Shown piece after piece: positions 44,644-55,231 of a DNA stretch of 64,000 bases. The stretch is from Paramyrothecium sp. XJ0827 (Eukaryota > Ascomycota > Sordariomycetes > Hypocreales > Stachybotryaceae): NCBI GenBank assembly GCA_020881915.1, contig JAJFPB010000001.1:868001-932000 (forward strand), read 5' to 3'. The first letter of the stretch is position 1. Every line of letters begins with the position of its first letter. The notes beneath the pieces were generated by a model. It had not been told where the DNA came from. It did not search any database and saw nothing but the letters and a program-made list of their open reading frames with translations. Both the position numbers and the translations under genes were made by a program.

Positions 44644-45599
44644 CTTGCGGACTGCCGCTTCCAAAGCGGTTTGACTGTATGGACGGGAGACGGCGAGAGG
44701 TGGGCGGAGCAGATAGAGGGCCCGAAGCGATCTCGCAGTGAACGCCAGTCTGGACGTTAGGTATTGCGGCGGTCGTATGATGGAGCTGTCTGTTCGTTCG
44801 TTGAACGGTCCTTGAGTGGGTGAGATGTGCCAGCAAGTGCTCGTCTCGCTAGCAGAGTAGCTTTGGATATAACTAGCAGCAGAAGTTGAACACAAGATGA
44901 GACGTTGAAGTGCTGCAGGAAGCTTATTACGGCCAGAGTCTCGTCGTTGATGGAAGCGTAACGATAAGCTCTAAGCTGGTGCGGGGCCGACGTCACCGGT
45001 CGGATCTGATAGCCCCGGGCATCTCCATAGTAAGGCGCTGAGTGGGCATGTGGACCGCCAGGCGTTCTCATTAGGTTCTCAAAGACTGTAAAGATCTACA
45101 TTGCTTGAATTCGTTGTCTTGTAATCAGGAGCTATTATTGATTATCATACCAAAATCACTAGGGATTCTCCACTAGAGCTTCCCCTACTCGTGCTTGACC
45201 GTCTGTGAATCAACATCGATACTCATGCAGCACTTGCAGATTAACAATGGAAACATATTGCCATTGCAGGTAGACGATCCAGATGACTCGATTCTAATAA
45301 TACTATGAAAAGTGGAGGCGTGCTACGCGTGATAATGCGCTGTGATGATCGATCCCATGCGTGATTCCGTGATCCCATTCCCTATTTTCTGCTTTTCAAA
45401 AAATGAAGCAGATTTGTCCGACAATTCCGTGCAACGCCAGCCTTTAAACACAACACAGAGAAAACCCGTATATTGCAAATCGCTTGAGACGCTGTCCTTC
45501 TGCCCATCAGCCGCAACAGGGTATAACCGCTGCTGGCTGTGGCATGATCGGAGCGTTCACGTGGTATCCAGCAAAAATAACTTGATCAACCTCCTCTCC
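44644..45599. other. Intergenic, nothing recognised beyond an open upstream frame
   Basis: The right part is the 3' side of the Bsd2-type gene, the left the promoter side of the methyltransferase. No supported gene. Confidence 0.5.
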
Positions 45600-46743
45600 T
45601 TAGACCACACGCTCAGACGTCTCGTTGTCAGCCACCACGGGGATGTTGAGTCCCCGGTCAGGGCTCTGCAGCACCAACTGTTCGTGCCGACGCGCCCTCA
45701 AGAACTCGGCGATACTCTTGATCAGGATGAACCAGCCAAGCACCATGAGAACATACGACATCCACTCGCCGGCCGTGATGGACGCGACGCCCGGTCCTTC
45801 CGTGACGGTGCCCTTGTTGAAGTCGTGCGAGTTGGGGTCGGGCGGCGCTGCGTATCCGTCGGGTCCGCTCATGGTGGGCGTGTCGTCTCCCGACGAGCTC
45901 TTCATGTAGAAACCGTACTGGATGAGGGTGACACCGAGGCCGGCGCGGGATCCGTTCTTGGCGGCGTGGGTCGAGTGGAGGAGGTAGGTGAGCAGGAAGC
46001 CAACGAGCTGGAAGGACGCCGAGACCATGCCGTTCCAGATAAAGGAGAAGACGGAGCCGACGGGCATGCCGTCCACGTAAACCTCGTCGATGCCGCCGTA
46101 GCCGGGCGCGAGAATCGTCGTCTCCCAGTAAGGAGGTGCTTGGTCAGCAGCTGCTTGCTCGTACGTCTGCGAAAAATGTTAGCGCTGGTATTCAGATGCT
46201 GCCAAAGGCGAAGACATGACATACCGGTGGCTGTTCCTCCTTCTCCGGTTCGGCACCACCACGTTCTGGCCGGGCGGCCATGTTGGCGAAGACACCGTCG
46301 GTTCCGTTTCCGCCGCCCATCACCCTGGTAGACCGTGGCACTGATGTCGATGGCGCTGGGGGCGCGTAGGCGGGAGTCTGTGACGACGCAGCGGCCGCCG
46401 CGCCGGAAGTGCCGGTAGCCGAAGAGCCGCTGGCATGTAGCGAGTTCTGGCGCACCAGGCGCTGCCTGTCGTCGGCCTCGTCGTCGCTGTCATCGTCGTC
46501 GTCAAAGGCGTCGGCGAGGTCTGGGTTGACGTGGTTCTGTCGTCGGGTTGGCGATGAGGCACGCGAGTGGAAGGATGGCGGCGGTGAATTGGGGACTAGC
46601 ATGGCCGACCGGGCGTCGACGGGGCTGTCGATGTCGTCGTCATCTTGGGCATTTACCTGCAGGTCGGAGAGTCAGTATTAAGATACCAGCAAGTGGTTTG
46701 AATGCGGCAACTGCTTTCTTACCCTCTCATAGCGTCCAGCCAT
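45600..46743 (-). CDS. BSD2: Bsd2-type Nedd4/Rsp5 adaptor membrane protein
   Basis: Adaptor that brings the ubiquitin ligase Rsp5 to membrane proteins such as metal transporters, in Golgi/endosomal membranes. Exons 46743-46723 (7 codons), 46656-46225 and 46166-45600 give 339 aa. A disordered, acidic N-terminal half (DDDDDSDDEADD) holds a PPAY-like stretch. The main PY motif PPTYEQ is created at the exon 2/exon 3 junction (PP then TY), followed by APPYWET. Three membrane segments come next: SVFSFIWNGMVSASFQLVGF, AGLGVTLIQYGFYM and MSYVLMVLGWFILIKSI, the NDFIP/Bsd2 pattern. If intron 2 is kept, the product ends shortly after PP and loses both PY motif and membrane part. It shares a divergent promoter with the gene at 47649. 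Confidence 0.88.
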
Positions 46744-47129
46744 TTTCGCTATTCTTTTGTTGATTGCGCTGATATTGGCCCAGTGTCACACGGTCGGAGG
46801 TTTGCCACTAGGGGGGCGACCGGGCGCGGGGAGCGAGATTGTTGAGGACGATGCAGAAAGAAAAAAGGAGACGGGTCGCTGGGCGTGAACGAGGTCGAGG
46901 AAAACGAAAGGGTATGGAAAAACTACAGGAACAAGAAGGGAGAGACTGGTAGTTCGCGGAGGAGCCGAGGGCGTGGAAAAGGAGGCTTGGTCAGGCAGGT
47001 CAAGAACGTCGAGCCGGTTGGAAGCAGATGGATTGGACGGGGACTGGGATGGATTGGGGGACGGGCGGAGCGGCGGCGGCGTTTGATCTGTAACCAGAAC
47101 CACCAAAAGCTGGCCTGAGCATGAGGCGA

Positions 47130-47139
47130 GGTACGTACC
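47130..47139. promoter_or_regulatory. GGTACGTACC palindrome, copy 1
   Basis: Perfect 10-bp palindrome in a divergent promoter. Confidence 0.45.
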
Positions 47140-47289
47140 CGCGGCACTGCCTGCCTTCAGATTGCCTGGCCCTGCGCTGTAAGTGTAACTGTAACTGTAA
47201 TGGAGAGTGGTAGTAGGGGTACACGAATACGGTGGCCCCCAGCGGGCTTACGACAACACCGCAACCCGAGACTAAAAGCGAAAAAACGA

Positions 47290-47299
47290 GGTACGTACC
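47290..47299. promoter_or_regulatory. GGTACGTACC palindrome, copy 2
   Basis: Second copy; its flank GAGGTACGTACCCG is the same 14 bases as at copy 1, so the match exceeds the palindrome itself. Confidence 0.45.
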
Positions 47300-47363
47300 C
47301 GGAGGTACCCACAAGGTGATTCCTCCCCGAACGAAAAGGACACACGTGATAGGACAGCGCAGC

Positions 47364-47373
47364 GGTACGTACC
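47364..47373. promoter_or_regulatory. GGTACGTACC palindrome, copy 3
   Basis: Third copy, within a longer perfect palindrome GCGGTACGTACCGC (47362-47375). Confidence 0.45.
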
Positions 47374-47648
47374 GCAAAGCACCTCACCTTTTTGGCGCCC
47401 TTTGGCTTGGCCCCAATTTCACTTCGTCCCAGGTTCAAGGTCCCTGCGTCGGGAGCGCCACACGGTGCATAAACTCTGATCTACTGTGCTCGATCGCACC
47501 GTGGCGCTTTCGGAATTTCTTCACGTGCTGACGTCGTAGAGCTTCACGTTGGATGACCCTTTGATTTGCGACTGACGCGATTGGCATGATCCCGCCGCGG
47601 CCCAGCCTGAACCTCTGAGCCGCCGACATTATCGACACAGCAACAACC

Positions 47649-48176
47649 ATGTCTCGGCCTCAAGCAGTACGTCCAGAAAATCACCCGTCTCCGATCGATT
47701 CGCTTCCCCTCCCAAGGAGGAGAGAAAAAAAAAGTTCAAAAAGATAAGCTAACGATCCACCAGATCCAGCTCTACCAGCACGTCTTCGCCAACTGGCCCA
47801 AGCAGGCCCTGCGGCCCGACTACCAGCTGCAGGACGTCCTGCGCAAGGCCGTCGAGGAGCGGTACCCGCGCTTCAATGCCGCCAAGGAGGCAGACGAGCT
47901 GCAGAAGGCGAGGGCGCTGCAGATGCTGCTGAGCGACAAGCTCAAGAGCAGGGTATGTGCATCTTCATCCCGGCCAGCTTCCATGGCGAGAGCGGCTTCG
48001 CACAAAATCGTGTCGTGCTAACTCAATCCCAGCACGCCTTGAAGGGCTTCCTCCTGCAGCCCAAGAGCCAGCCGACCTACTTTGAGGATCTCGTCACGGA
48101 AATCGAAGAAGCACCCAAGCGATCGTGGTTCCAGCGCATAGGAAAGCGACTATCAGGATTGATCAGGCTGGAGTAA
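47649..48176 (+). CDS. Small protein, probable mitochondrial complex III assembly factor (UQCC2/Cbp6-like)
   Basis: Exons 47649-47666 (6 codons), 47764-47952 and 48033-48176 give 116 aa; introns GTACGT to CACCAG and GTATGT with a GCTAACTC branch. The sequence after MSRPQA (IQLYQHVFANWPKQALRPDY, LRKAVEERYPRF) resembles UQCC2/Cbp6-type proteins that bind newly made cytochrome b in mitochondria, and the short basic, helical composition fits. The C-terminus (FQRIGKRLSGLIRLE) is amphipathic. The assignment rests on pattern only; an LYR-like or other small mitochondrial protein is the alternative. Divergent from the Bsd2-type gene. Confidence 0.6.
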
Positions 48177-48552
48177 TTCGAACGACGGAACGAAGAACAA
48201 AAAAAAAACCCAAAAACGTAACAAAAGAAAAAGAGACATCAGCAGGCGCTGGAAGAAAAAGGAAAACGCGATATACCCACTCCCACATCACCAACCATGG
48301 TGTGCGGAACTGTACACATATGAGTCTGTACGAGTTTACTGGCATGTAACAAAATCTGTAGAATTGCTCCGTGTATAATCTTCTGCTCTCGCAGCAGTCC
48401 TTTTATGCAAGTCTTTTGTGTGACTCCTCAAACGCCGTGGCATCTGTACATGTATAGCTTCCCTTCACTTCTATCAGAGACGGGGACAGGACAACGGACG
48501 ACGACTGATCCAAAAATTCACAATGCCTTTGCTTGCCCGGCACCTTTTCCCT
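48177..48552. other. Convergent 3' intergenic region
   Basis: 376 bp between the ends of two convergent genes. A-rich start after the upstream stop; no gene. Confidence 0.5.
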
Positions 48553-49779
48553 CTAGACAATCTTCATCTCCGGATCCAGCCTGTCCATGAGCTCCATGCT
48601 CTTCTCGTACATGGTGAAGACGATGCCGCCGCTCATGACGAGGCGCGCCAGGCGCGGCAGGGCGCCGCTCCAGAAGGTCAGCACGCCCTCGTTCTTGAAG
48701 ATGATGGCGGCGCAGCGCAGCGTGGTGCCGTACAGGCTGCGGGCCTCGATGCTCTGCATGCGCGTCTTGACCGTGTCGAGCGGCTGCGTCACCGCCACCG
48801 TCACCAGGCCCGCCATGGCGCCGATGCCGAACGTGCCCACCGACCCGAGCTTCTCGCCCGGCGCCGTGTACGACTCGGCCATCTGCTTGAGGAAGCCGTA
48901 CGACCCGAACCGCACCGCGCTGTTGGCCGCCTGCCGCGCCGTCGTCGGCACGAAGCCCTGGAAGAAGCCGCGCACGCCGCGCTCGCGGGCGATGATGGGC
49001 ACTGCGTGCAGGAAGCCGCGTAGACGTGGCTTGGCGGACTTTCGGTCGTCGATTCTGGAGGGTTCCCTGTGTCAGAACTGATGCTCGAGTAGGGGTATGA
49101 GGCCACCAGCACTTACAGGGTCGTCTTGATGCTCTCGGTGGGCGTCACGGCGAGCAGCGACTCCGTCACACCAGCGCCGAAACCGGCGAGGACGGTCCGC
49201 GGCCCGGTGAGCTTACCATCGGCGTCGGCCAGCCAGCTCTTGTACTGGTCAAACGCAACGAAGCCTAGGCCTGGTGTTAGTATGCGTCGCTGGGTATCGT
49301 TGTGCAATTCCACCCATTTTCTCTCGTATCGTCAGGGGCTCGCGCGAGGGTCGACGTACGGATTCCTGCCTTGGCCGAGTTGCCAATGATGAGCGTCGTG
49401 CATCCGGCGTACCATTGGCTTCCGAACGGCGGCCACGGGAGCTTCTTGCCCTCGGGGAGGCGGCGGTTGAGCTGCGACCGAGTCTTTGCGACTATGGACG
49501 AGGGTGTCAGTAGATGCGCCTCGGTAAGCTTGGCGGCGGCAGGTACATACACTCAGCGGGGTATGTGATGGCTGTAATTGTAGAATAAGACAAGACGTTA
49601 GCTTAACCAATGCTCAATTGCATCGCGACGCAGCCGAGGCTCCATCACGGCACGTGGGCCAGGGCAACGGTACCGATTTCCAGAGCGCCAGCCGTGGAGC
49701 CGGCGATGATGGACCGCAGGGCGCTGGGCTTCTTCTTCTTGGACTGGTCGCCCGACTGGTCCTTGGAGACTGACGCCAT
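48553..49779 (-). CDS. CTP1: Mitochondrial tricarboxylate (citrate) carrier
   Basis: Exchanges citrate for malate or other carboxylates across the mitochondrial inner membrane, supplying cytosolic acetyl-CoA. Exons 49779-49674, 49571-49551 (21 nt), 49491-49360, 49264-49117 and 49054-48553 give 302 aa, the normal carrier length. The three mitochondrial-carrier signatures are all present: PAEFAKTR (completed across an intron), PTESIKTTL and PLDTVKTRM, with IIAGSTAGALEI and MAGLVTVAVTQPL around them. TTLIDDRKSAKPRLRG after repeat 2 is characteristic of the Ctp1 branch. Exon 4 has two acceptors 6 bp apart (CCAG and CCTAG); the nearer one gives the family sequence GIRFVAFDQY, the other inserts Leu-Gly. 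Confidence 0.92.
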
Positions 49780-50494
49780 CGTGGTGAGGAGACGGTGGTG
49801 TCCGGGCGTTGCGTGGCTGGCTGGGGGGGGGGGAGTGGAGGATCAATGGCGAAGTCGAGATCGAGGTCAGTGCTGGGGTTTCGTCATTGAAGGAATTCGT
49901 CGACGGAATATTTGCGGTGGTTTTGCTCCGATGCCGCGGGGCAGCCCCAGGCGTTGCTGGTGCGGTCTCAGCGCCGCGCTGTACCTGGTTTGGCCGCTAG
50001 GGGAGAGCTCTGGTCCTTGTAAGGCGGGGCGCTACAAGTACAGGTGTTGGTGGATGCTTCACCTTGTTTTATTAACTTACCCTTCACCTACTTGTCAACA
50101 CCAATACCTAATCTCCACTGCTCTTCAAGGTGACCGTCTCATGATCATTAGCACTTGACAATATTACAGAAAGATCAGTTCGCTTTCCTCCAACGACTTT
50201 CTATTATTGGATTTTTAAAAAGATACTCTCCATGCGGCCAATGGTGTTGCCCTAAAGCCAGCATACCACTGGTCTCTTCCCCCAGTAAGGACCAGGAGCA
50301 GTTCACCAGAGCAGTCTCCGTTATTGGAAGTTTCGCCTCCAAGCACTAGAACCCCAAGACCCGAACAATATCACCGTTTACCTTCCGAATTTTCCCAATC
50401 AGAACGCGGATCAAATCACCTGCCAACCATGCTGCTGCAACACCCTAAGGCACCAGAAACGTAACCTTGCGTTGCTTCTTCTTCGGTGCCTCCT
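49780..50494. other. Intergenic, promoter of the citrate carrier gene
   Basis: A run of nine G (about 49825-49834) lies close to the carrier start; otherwise nothing recognised. Confidence 0.45.
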
Positions 50495-50719
50495 CTACCC
50501 TCGACGAAGGATCTGCAGCTGCTTCAAGTTATCAAAATACTCTTCAAGAACGTTCCTTGGATTGCTTCTGTCCATACCATTGTTCTGGGTAGCCGCGCTC
50601 CCACCAGCCTTGTCTCCTGGCCCCGAGCCACAGCCCTGTTCCGTGCTCTTTTTGGTGGACGCCTGAGCTTCGTCCTTTTCCGTCTTGCGCGGAGGGGGTG
50701 TCTTGGGATCTACGAACAT
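50495..50719 (-). CDS. Possible small hydrophilic protein (74 aa)
   Basis: Single frame with ATG at 50719 in the context TTTTAAAATGTTC. It reads MFVDPKTPPPRKTEKDEAQA, then a Gly/Ser/Lys-rich middle and a helical end (NVLEEYFDNLKQLQILRRG). TATAAA lies 92 bp upstream on the same strand, which is the main support besides composition. No family recognised, and it could be chance. Confidence 0.4.
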   Translation of the reverse strand: MFVDPKTPPPRKTEKDEAQASTKKSTEQGCGSGPGDKAGGSAATQNNGMDRSNPRNVLEEYFDNLKQLQILRRG

Positions 50720-51031
50720 TTTAAAAGAAGGATTGGTGATCTTTTTAAGGATGTTGGTTGGTTTTCAAAGCTGGAGAGTTCGGAAGATCCTTCTCGGTCT
50801 GCGATGTCCATTTATACGTGGCCGGGTACGGCGTGATTCTACTCAACCGTTGCCTTTCTCCCAGCTTGTCACTCAGCTTGTCACTGTTCTAGGGTTAGAG
50901 ATGCATGCTTCAATGCTCTCATCTGAGAAAATCTCCGGACATGCTGTACATTCACGGGTAGAGTGAATAACTCACAACAAGCCTTCGCAAAGATTCAGTA
51001 TTAAGCGCTATCCATGGTCAACCCCCAACCC
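50720..51031. other. Short intergenic region
   Basis: 312 bp between the 74-aa ORF and the epoxide hydrolase stop; apart from the TATA box nothing seen. Confidence 0.45.
50811..50816 (-). promoter_or_regulatory. TATAAA box of the 74-aa ORF
   Basis: Exact TATAAA on the minus strand, 92 bp upstream of the ATG at 50719. Confidence 0.35.
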
Positions 51032-52357
51032 CTAAATGAACTTCTTCACAATGTCATCCAGCTTCCCGCCCGCCTTAAACATCTCCCGCAGGTCCTCGGC
51101 CAGCTTCTCCGGCCGCTCGTGCGCCGCAAAGTGCCCGCCATCCGCGTGCCGCCGCTCGAAGACAATGTTGCCCAGCGTGCGGGCCCAACTCGTTGGCGGT
51201 ACCACCAGGTCCTTAGGGAAGATGGAGATGCCCATCGGCACGTTGGGCACGTACTCCGCCGCGGCTAGGATAACGTCCTGGTGCACGTGCGTGTTCTCGT
51301 AGTATATGTACGAGCCGTGCTGCGGCCCTGCCACCGAGAACTGGTACACCGAGATCCACGTCAGCGCCTCGTCGTCAGTCCATGGGTAGCTGTCCGTCCA
51401 TGTCACCAGCTTCTCGTAGATCCACGCCAGCAGGGCCACCGGCGAGTCGCGCAGCGCGAAGCCCAGCGTCGACGGCTTCGTCGACTGCAGCAGGTTGTAG
51501 CCCTTGCCCTCCTTTTCAAACCACGCGGACCTTTCCAGGCCGGCCTTTTCCTGGTCCGTGTAGCCCTGCAGCTTGTCCTGGGCAAATTGCAACGGCGCCT
51601 TAGCCGCTGAGGGCTCCTTGCTGACGCGGGCAAAGTTGATGTGTGTGGCCAAGCAGTGCTCGGGGTACTTTGCGGCCATGAGCCTAACAATAATAAAGCC
51701 CCAGTCGCCTCCCTGGTTGACTTTGCGAAGTTAGCGGGGGTTGGTCAAATAGGTGTTGCTGAATTGAACATACCATACTGGTTGTAGCCAAGCTTGAGCA
51801 TCAGTTTGTGCAGCGTCTCGGCGTGCTGCACTGGACTGAAGCCAGGCTTGGACACCCTGTCCGAGAAGCCAAAATTGGGCAGTGAGGGAGCTACAACGTG
51901 GAAGGCCTGTCCTTCTTCCGGATCCGTTAAAAGAGGCAGGATTCTTTCAATCTCAAGAAAGCTTCCGGGCCCTAAACACGCGTCAGCTGCCGTCTGCGCC
52001 AAATTCCAAGCAACGCCGTCACTTACAGCCGTGGGAGAACAACAACGGGATGGCTCCAGGCCGAGGGCTAGTCTTGTGTACGAAGTGAATGTTGAGCTCG
52101 CCGAACCCGTCCACGGGGATCTTGGTCTCAAACTGCGGCAGCTCATTGATCTTGGCTTCCTGCTTTCGCCAGTCGTAGCCGTTAGCCCAATACTTTGCCA
52201 GCCGCTTGACGTCGCTGAGCGGGGCGCCGTACGCCCAGTCGTCGGAGAACTCAGTCTCGTCAGGCCATGTTGTTACCGCGAGCTTGTCCTTGAGAAGCTT
52301 GATTGCGGCGTCTGGCACAGACACCTTGTAGGGCTTAATGTCGGCGCTGGTGGCCAT
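51032..52357 (-). CDS. Epoxide hydrolase (alpha/beta-hydrolase fold)
   Basis: Opens epoxides to diols with water. Exons 52357-52027, 51971-51774 and 51720-51032 give 405 aa, usual for microsomal-type fungal epoxide hydrolases. An EHN-type N-terminal domain (ATTWPDETEFSDDWAYG-like region, YWANGYDWRKQEAKINELPQ) comes first. The oxyanion motif SHGWPGSFLE is completed across intron 1 and the nucleophile motif VNQGGDWGF across intron 2 (Asp of GGDWG). The cap and C-terminal core follow, with GISIFPKDL and the catalytic His in DGGHFAAHERPEKL. No signal peptide is evident. It may serve detoxification or lipid epoxide metabolism; no pathway partner is adjacent. Confidence 0.9.
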
Positions 52358-54102
52358 TGTGCGGATAGGGCGATTGTGGTGTGTAAGTGGAGATGCTGGG
52401 GATATGAGGGGGTTGGTAGGGACGCTGTCTATGATGTAATGTTATTTTCTACAGGAGGCTCAAAAAAAAACACAATTGTCTTCGTTGGCTGGGATGATAA
52501 AGATCTCGAAAAGCGTACAAGCTTCCCTTTATATGTTGTAGTCGCTGATAAAGCTAGCATGTAGTTACAAAGGCGTAGTGCGGAGAGAGCAGCAGTCATG
52601 ACGATCATTTTCTACTTGCAGCATTCGAAGCACTGCGTGAATCACCAAGTGACACCCCCCACCCGCTTTCATTAATAATCGTCTTTTTGTGACTCCATCT
52701 CCTGTGGTGAACCGCCGCCTAGCCCAAAATGATCCAAGCTTGAACCCTGTGCGCCCTGTGAGCGCCCGCCGGCCGGAAGAGCCATATCCCTGTAATTGGA
52801 CACTATACAAGTGCCAGCCGGGTTGCTACAGAGCTCACAACAACGTTGTGCGCATGTCATGCATGCGAGATGGCCTCTCAGTCACCCCAGGAACTCTTGT
52901 GCAATGTAGCTTCAACAACAGGTCTCGGAAGCCTCGGCGCTACATGGGCGGCCTCACATGTCCAAAACACCAAGGCGCGGGTGAACTCACTCCGGGATAC
53001 GCCCAATGCTCTGGAGTACAACTCGAGTGAGACGGACATTGGAGAAGTATACAAACGGCATCCTCAAAATATGAAATTAACCTGAGTATGGTGGGGAATT
53101 CGGAGAGTTATAGTTCGTGCAACCACGCAAAAGTCCGTGAATTTGTAATGGACAAGCCTTCCAAACACCAGGGCAGATCTCGGCTTGAGCGAATGTGCTG
53201 CTGAACCCTCAAACCCAATGTCCTACTCAACCAGCAGTTGGCTTTGTGTTCATGAGTCACCTGCGTTCGACCAATAACGCCATCCTCGGCCAATCATGCA
53301 CATACGAATCCCACGCCCTTTAAAGACCATTGTGTTAGAAGGTCATGCTGCTTGCCAACATCAGTCCCAAGAGCGGCACCACAGTGCACGTCCACCCTCA
53401 CAATGGATGTGGTCATTCTCCACAATTGGCATCTGTGCTGGCGACAGCATCAGAGTGCTCGCATAGCTCGTCACTTTGAGCCATACAAGGCTGGGCGATA
53501 GCATGAGCATCTTCCATGCCTACAGTACGCCATAGTCTCGAAGTGGTGAGATAATGCGGCAAGAAAGAAGCCGAGAAAGAGAAGACACATTGCATGTGCC
53601 TGTCCAATCCAATATGGTCCGAGTCATTTCAATGGCGTCCCGGCTACTATGACCCAGTTCTCAACGTCATGATGTACAGAACCTTGTTGTCGCCCTCGAT
53701 GGTAACCGAACCTCTCTGAGAGCATGTAGCTGTTGCCGAGTGGTCCTCCCTACTGATTTGAGGAATCTATGTCCACTGCTGCCGTCCCATTATGCTGTAT
53801 CGTACAATAAAAGCACCAGCCGTACCGTAATTCTGAAGGAATGTTCCATCAAGACGGCATCTCAAAACACTGCCTGAGATCTTTCCGACCAGCGAAGAGC
53901 TCCACAGTTGACTGTCTTCGTCAAAAGACGACTGTTCAGATGCGGTGTTGACTTGATAAGCAATCCGAGTGAATAACAGCACAAAAGCAAGAGGTTTGGT
54001 CAATAGCCAATGACTGCAATAGGCTCTTTCCATCACAAGACCTTCGTTCGACACTGAATCCATTCTATATCACCTTTCCTCCTCCCCCCCTCCCCCCCAA
54101 CC
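52358..54102. other. Intergenic, nothing recognised
   Basis: About 1.7 kb. Short frames only. A polypyrimidine tract (54073-54100) lies directly beside the stop of the next minus-strand gene. Confidence 0.5.
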
Positions 54103-55231
54103 CTACGGTCCTCCAGACTCGAAGCCGGAATCCGGCAGTGTTTTGTAGTGATCCAACGACACATATCCTGCATCAAGAATTCCTTCCAACGTAGCCTCGA
54201 AATTGCTTGGACTTTCGATAGCTCCGCCAAAATACAGAATATCGTTGAGTCCTGTGCTTCTATGCATTGCCAAGCCACCCGGTTCATTCGTGGCAGGGGA
54301 CTGCAGCTTCAAATCTGCCAGCTCTTGCTCCATCTCAGCCACCCGTTGCTCTAGTTTGCTCGTTTCTTCGCGTGAACTGTTCAATTGAATCGTCATGGCC
54401 GCTAACTCTTCTCGTAGAGCCTTTTCGTCGTCCTCTTTCTGGTATATGGGTATCCAGTATCCCCATGCTCAAAAATAATCGCGTCAGCCCAAAGAACTAA
54501 ATCAAGAGGGAAGTCTTCACCTACTGGCCCCCAATTCAGACGGATGTTCGCCATGAAGTGAGAAAAACAGATCGTTGTACAAGTCACGTTCGTCTAGTCT
54601 TTGCGCTGGCTTTAAACGTCTCGCGATGTTCCTCCGTTTCCAACTCAACACCGTCTCTTGTTGGGCTGCGGAAAGAATTTCCGGGTTTTTGAGTTCATCA
54701 CCTTCAGGCCAGGGTTGCCAGGCACAGGATCCATGTGCGTTGAGGTTAACCATTTCAATGTACTTGACCTGAGATTTTGCAGGGTCACCAGGCCTGAACT
54801 CCTTCTTGCAATTGCGGCAAAACTGGAGGTGGCATCCTATGAGATGCTGACTGCGTAGTAAGAAGGTGTCAGCGAAGGGTTCGGGTTTGTGGGTACGGTG
54901 ATCTAACATGACATTTTGGATCGTCGTAAATCCTTTGGTTGATTTGCAATTCTCCTCTACCAGCTCATATCGTCGAGGGTTGTAAGCGCACATTGGACAG
55001 GGCAACCCCCAAGCAGATTGAATAGTCTTGCTCATGGTGAATTGGTCTGTCTCGATGCCTTGTTCAAAGATCTTTTTTTGCCGTGCGGACATCAGCGGTA
55101 TCGAAGCATTGCCAGCCAATGCTCATTAGGTCAATGCGATATCTATCTCGGTCAAGGAGATATATCTTCAGTCTAATGAGAGAGAGTTTCCTTTGCTCGT
55201 CGTTGCTGATAATGCTGGAGCCCCCCGACAT
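54103..55231 (-). CDS. Cys/His-rich coiled-coil protein with frameshift in an A7 run
   Basis: Exon 1 55231-54525, exon 2 54434-54103; 345 aa if one base of a seven-A run (55079-55073) is discounted. From the ATG at 55231 the frame reads MSGGSSIISNDEQRKLSL and, further on, SIGWQCFDTADVRTAKK, then hits TGA. Dropping one A continues into IFEQGIETDQFTMSKTIQ and a long open frame. Candidate zinc ligands are LPCPMC and CRNCKKEF with intervening His residues (LDHRTHK, QHLIGCHLQFC), suggesting a treble-clef or zinc-ribbon fold. The C-terminal part is a coiled coil (LREELAAMTIQL, EQRVAEMEQELADLK). The acceptor AAAG at 54435 keeps the frame. Function unknown. If the shift is real, initiation at the later ATG (MSARQKKIF) would give a shorter protein. 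Confidence 0.6.

Larger units (their letters stand above)
46744..47648. promoter_or_regulatory. Divergent promoter region of BSD2-type and UQCC2-like genes
   Basis: 905 bp between two start codons that point away from each other. It contains three copies of the palindrome GGTACGTACC (listed separately) in its right half. Confidence 0.6.

Noticed and set aside
46786..47106. Minus-strand Pro/Ser-rich frame in the divergent promoter
   Set aside because: Composition mirrors GC-rich intergenic DNA; no conserved motif, and it lies where both neighbouring genes need a promoter.
52689..53030. Plus-strand frame of 113 codons with several Cys
   Set aside because: No signal peptide, no family pattern and neighbouring overlapping frames equally open.
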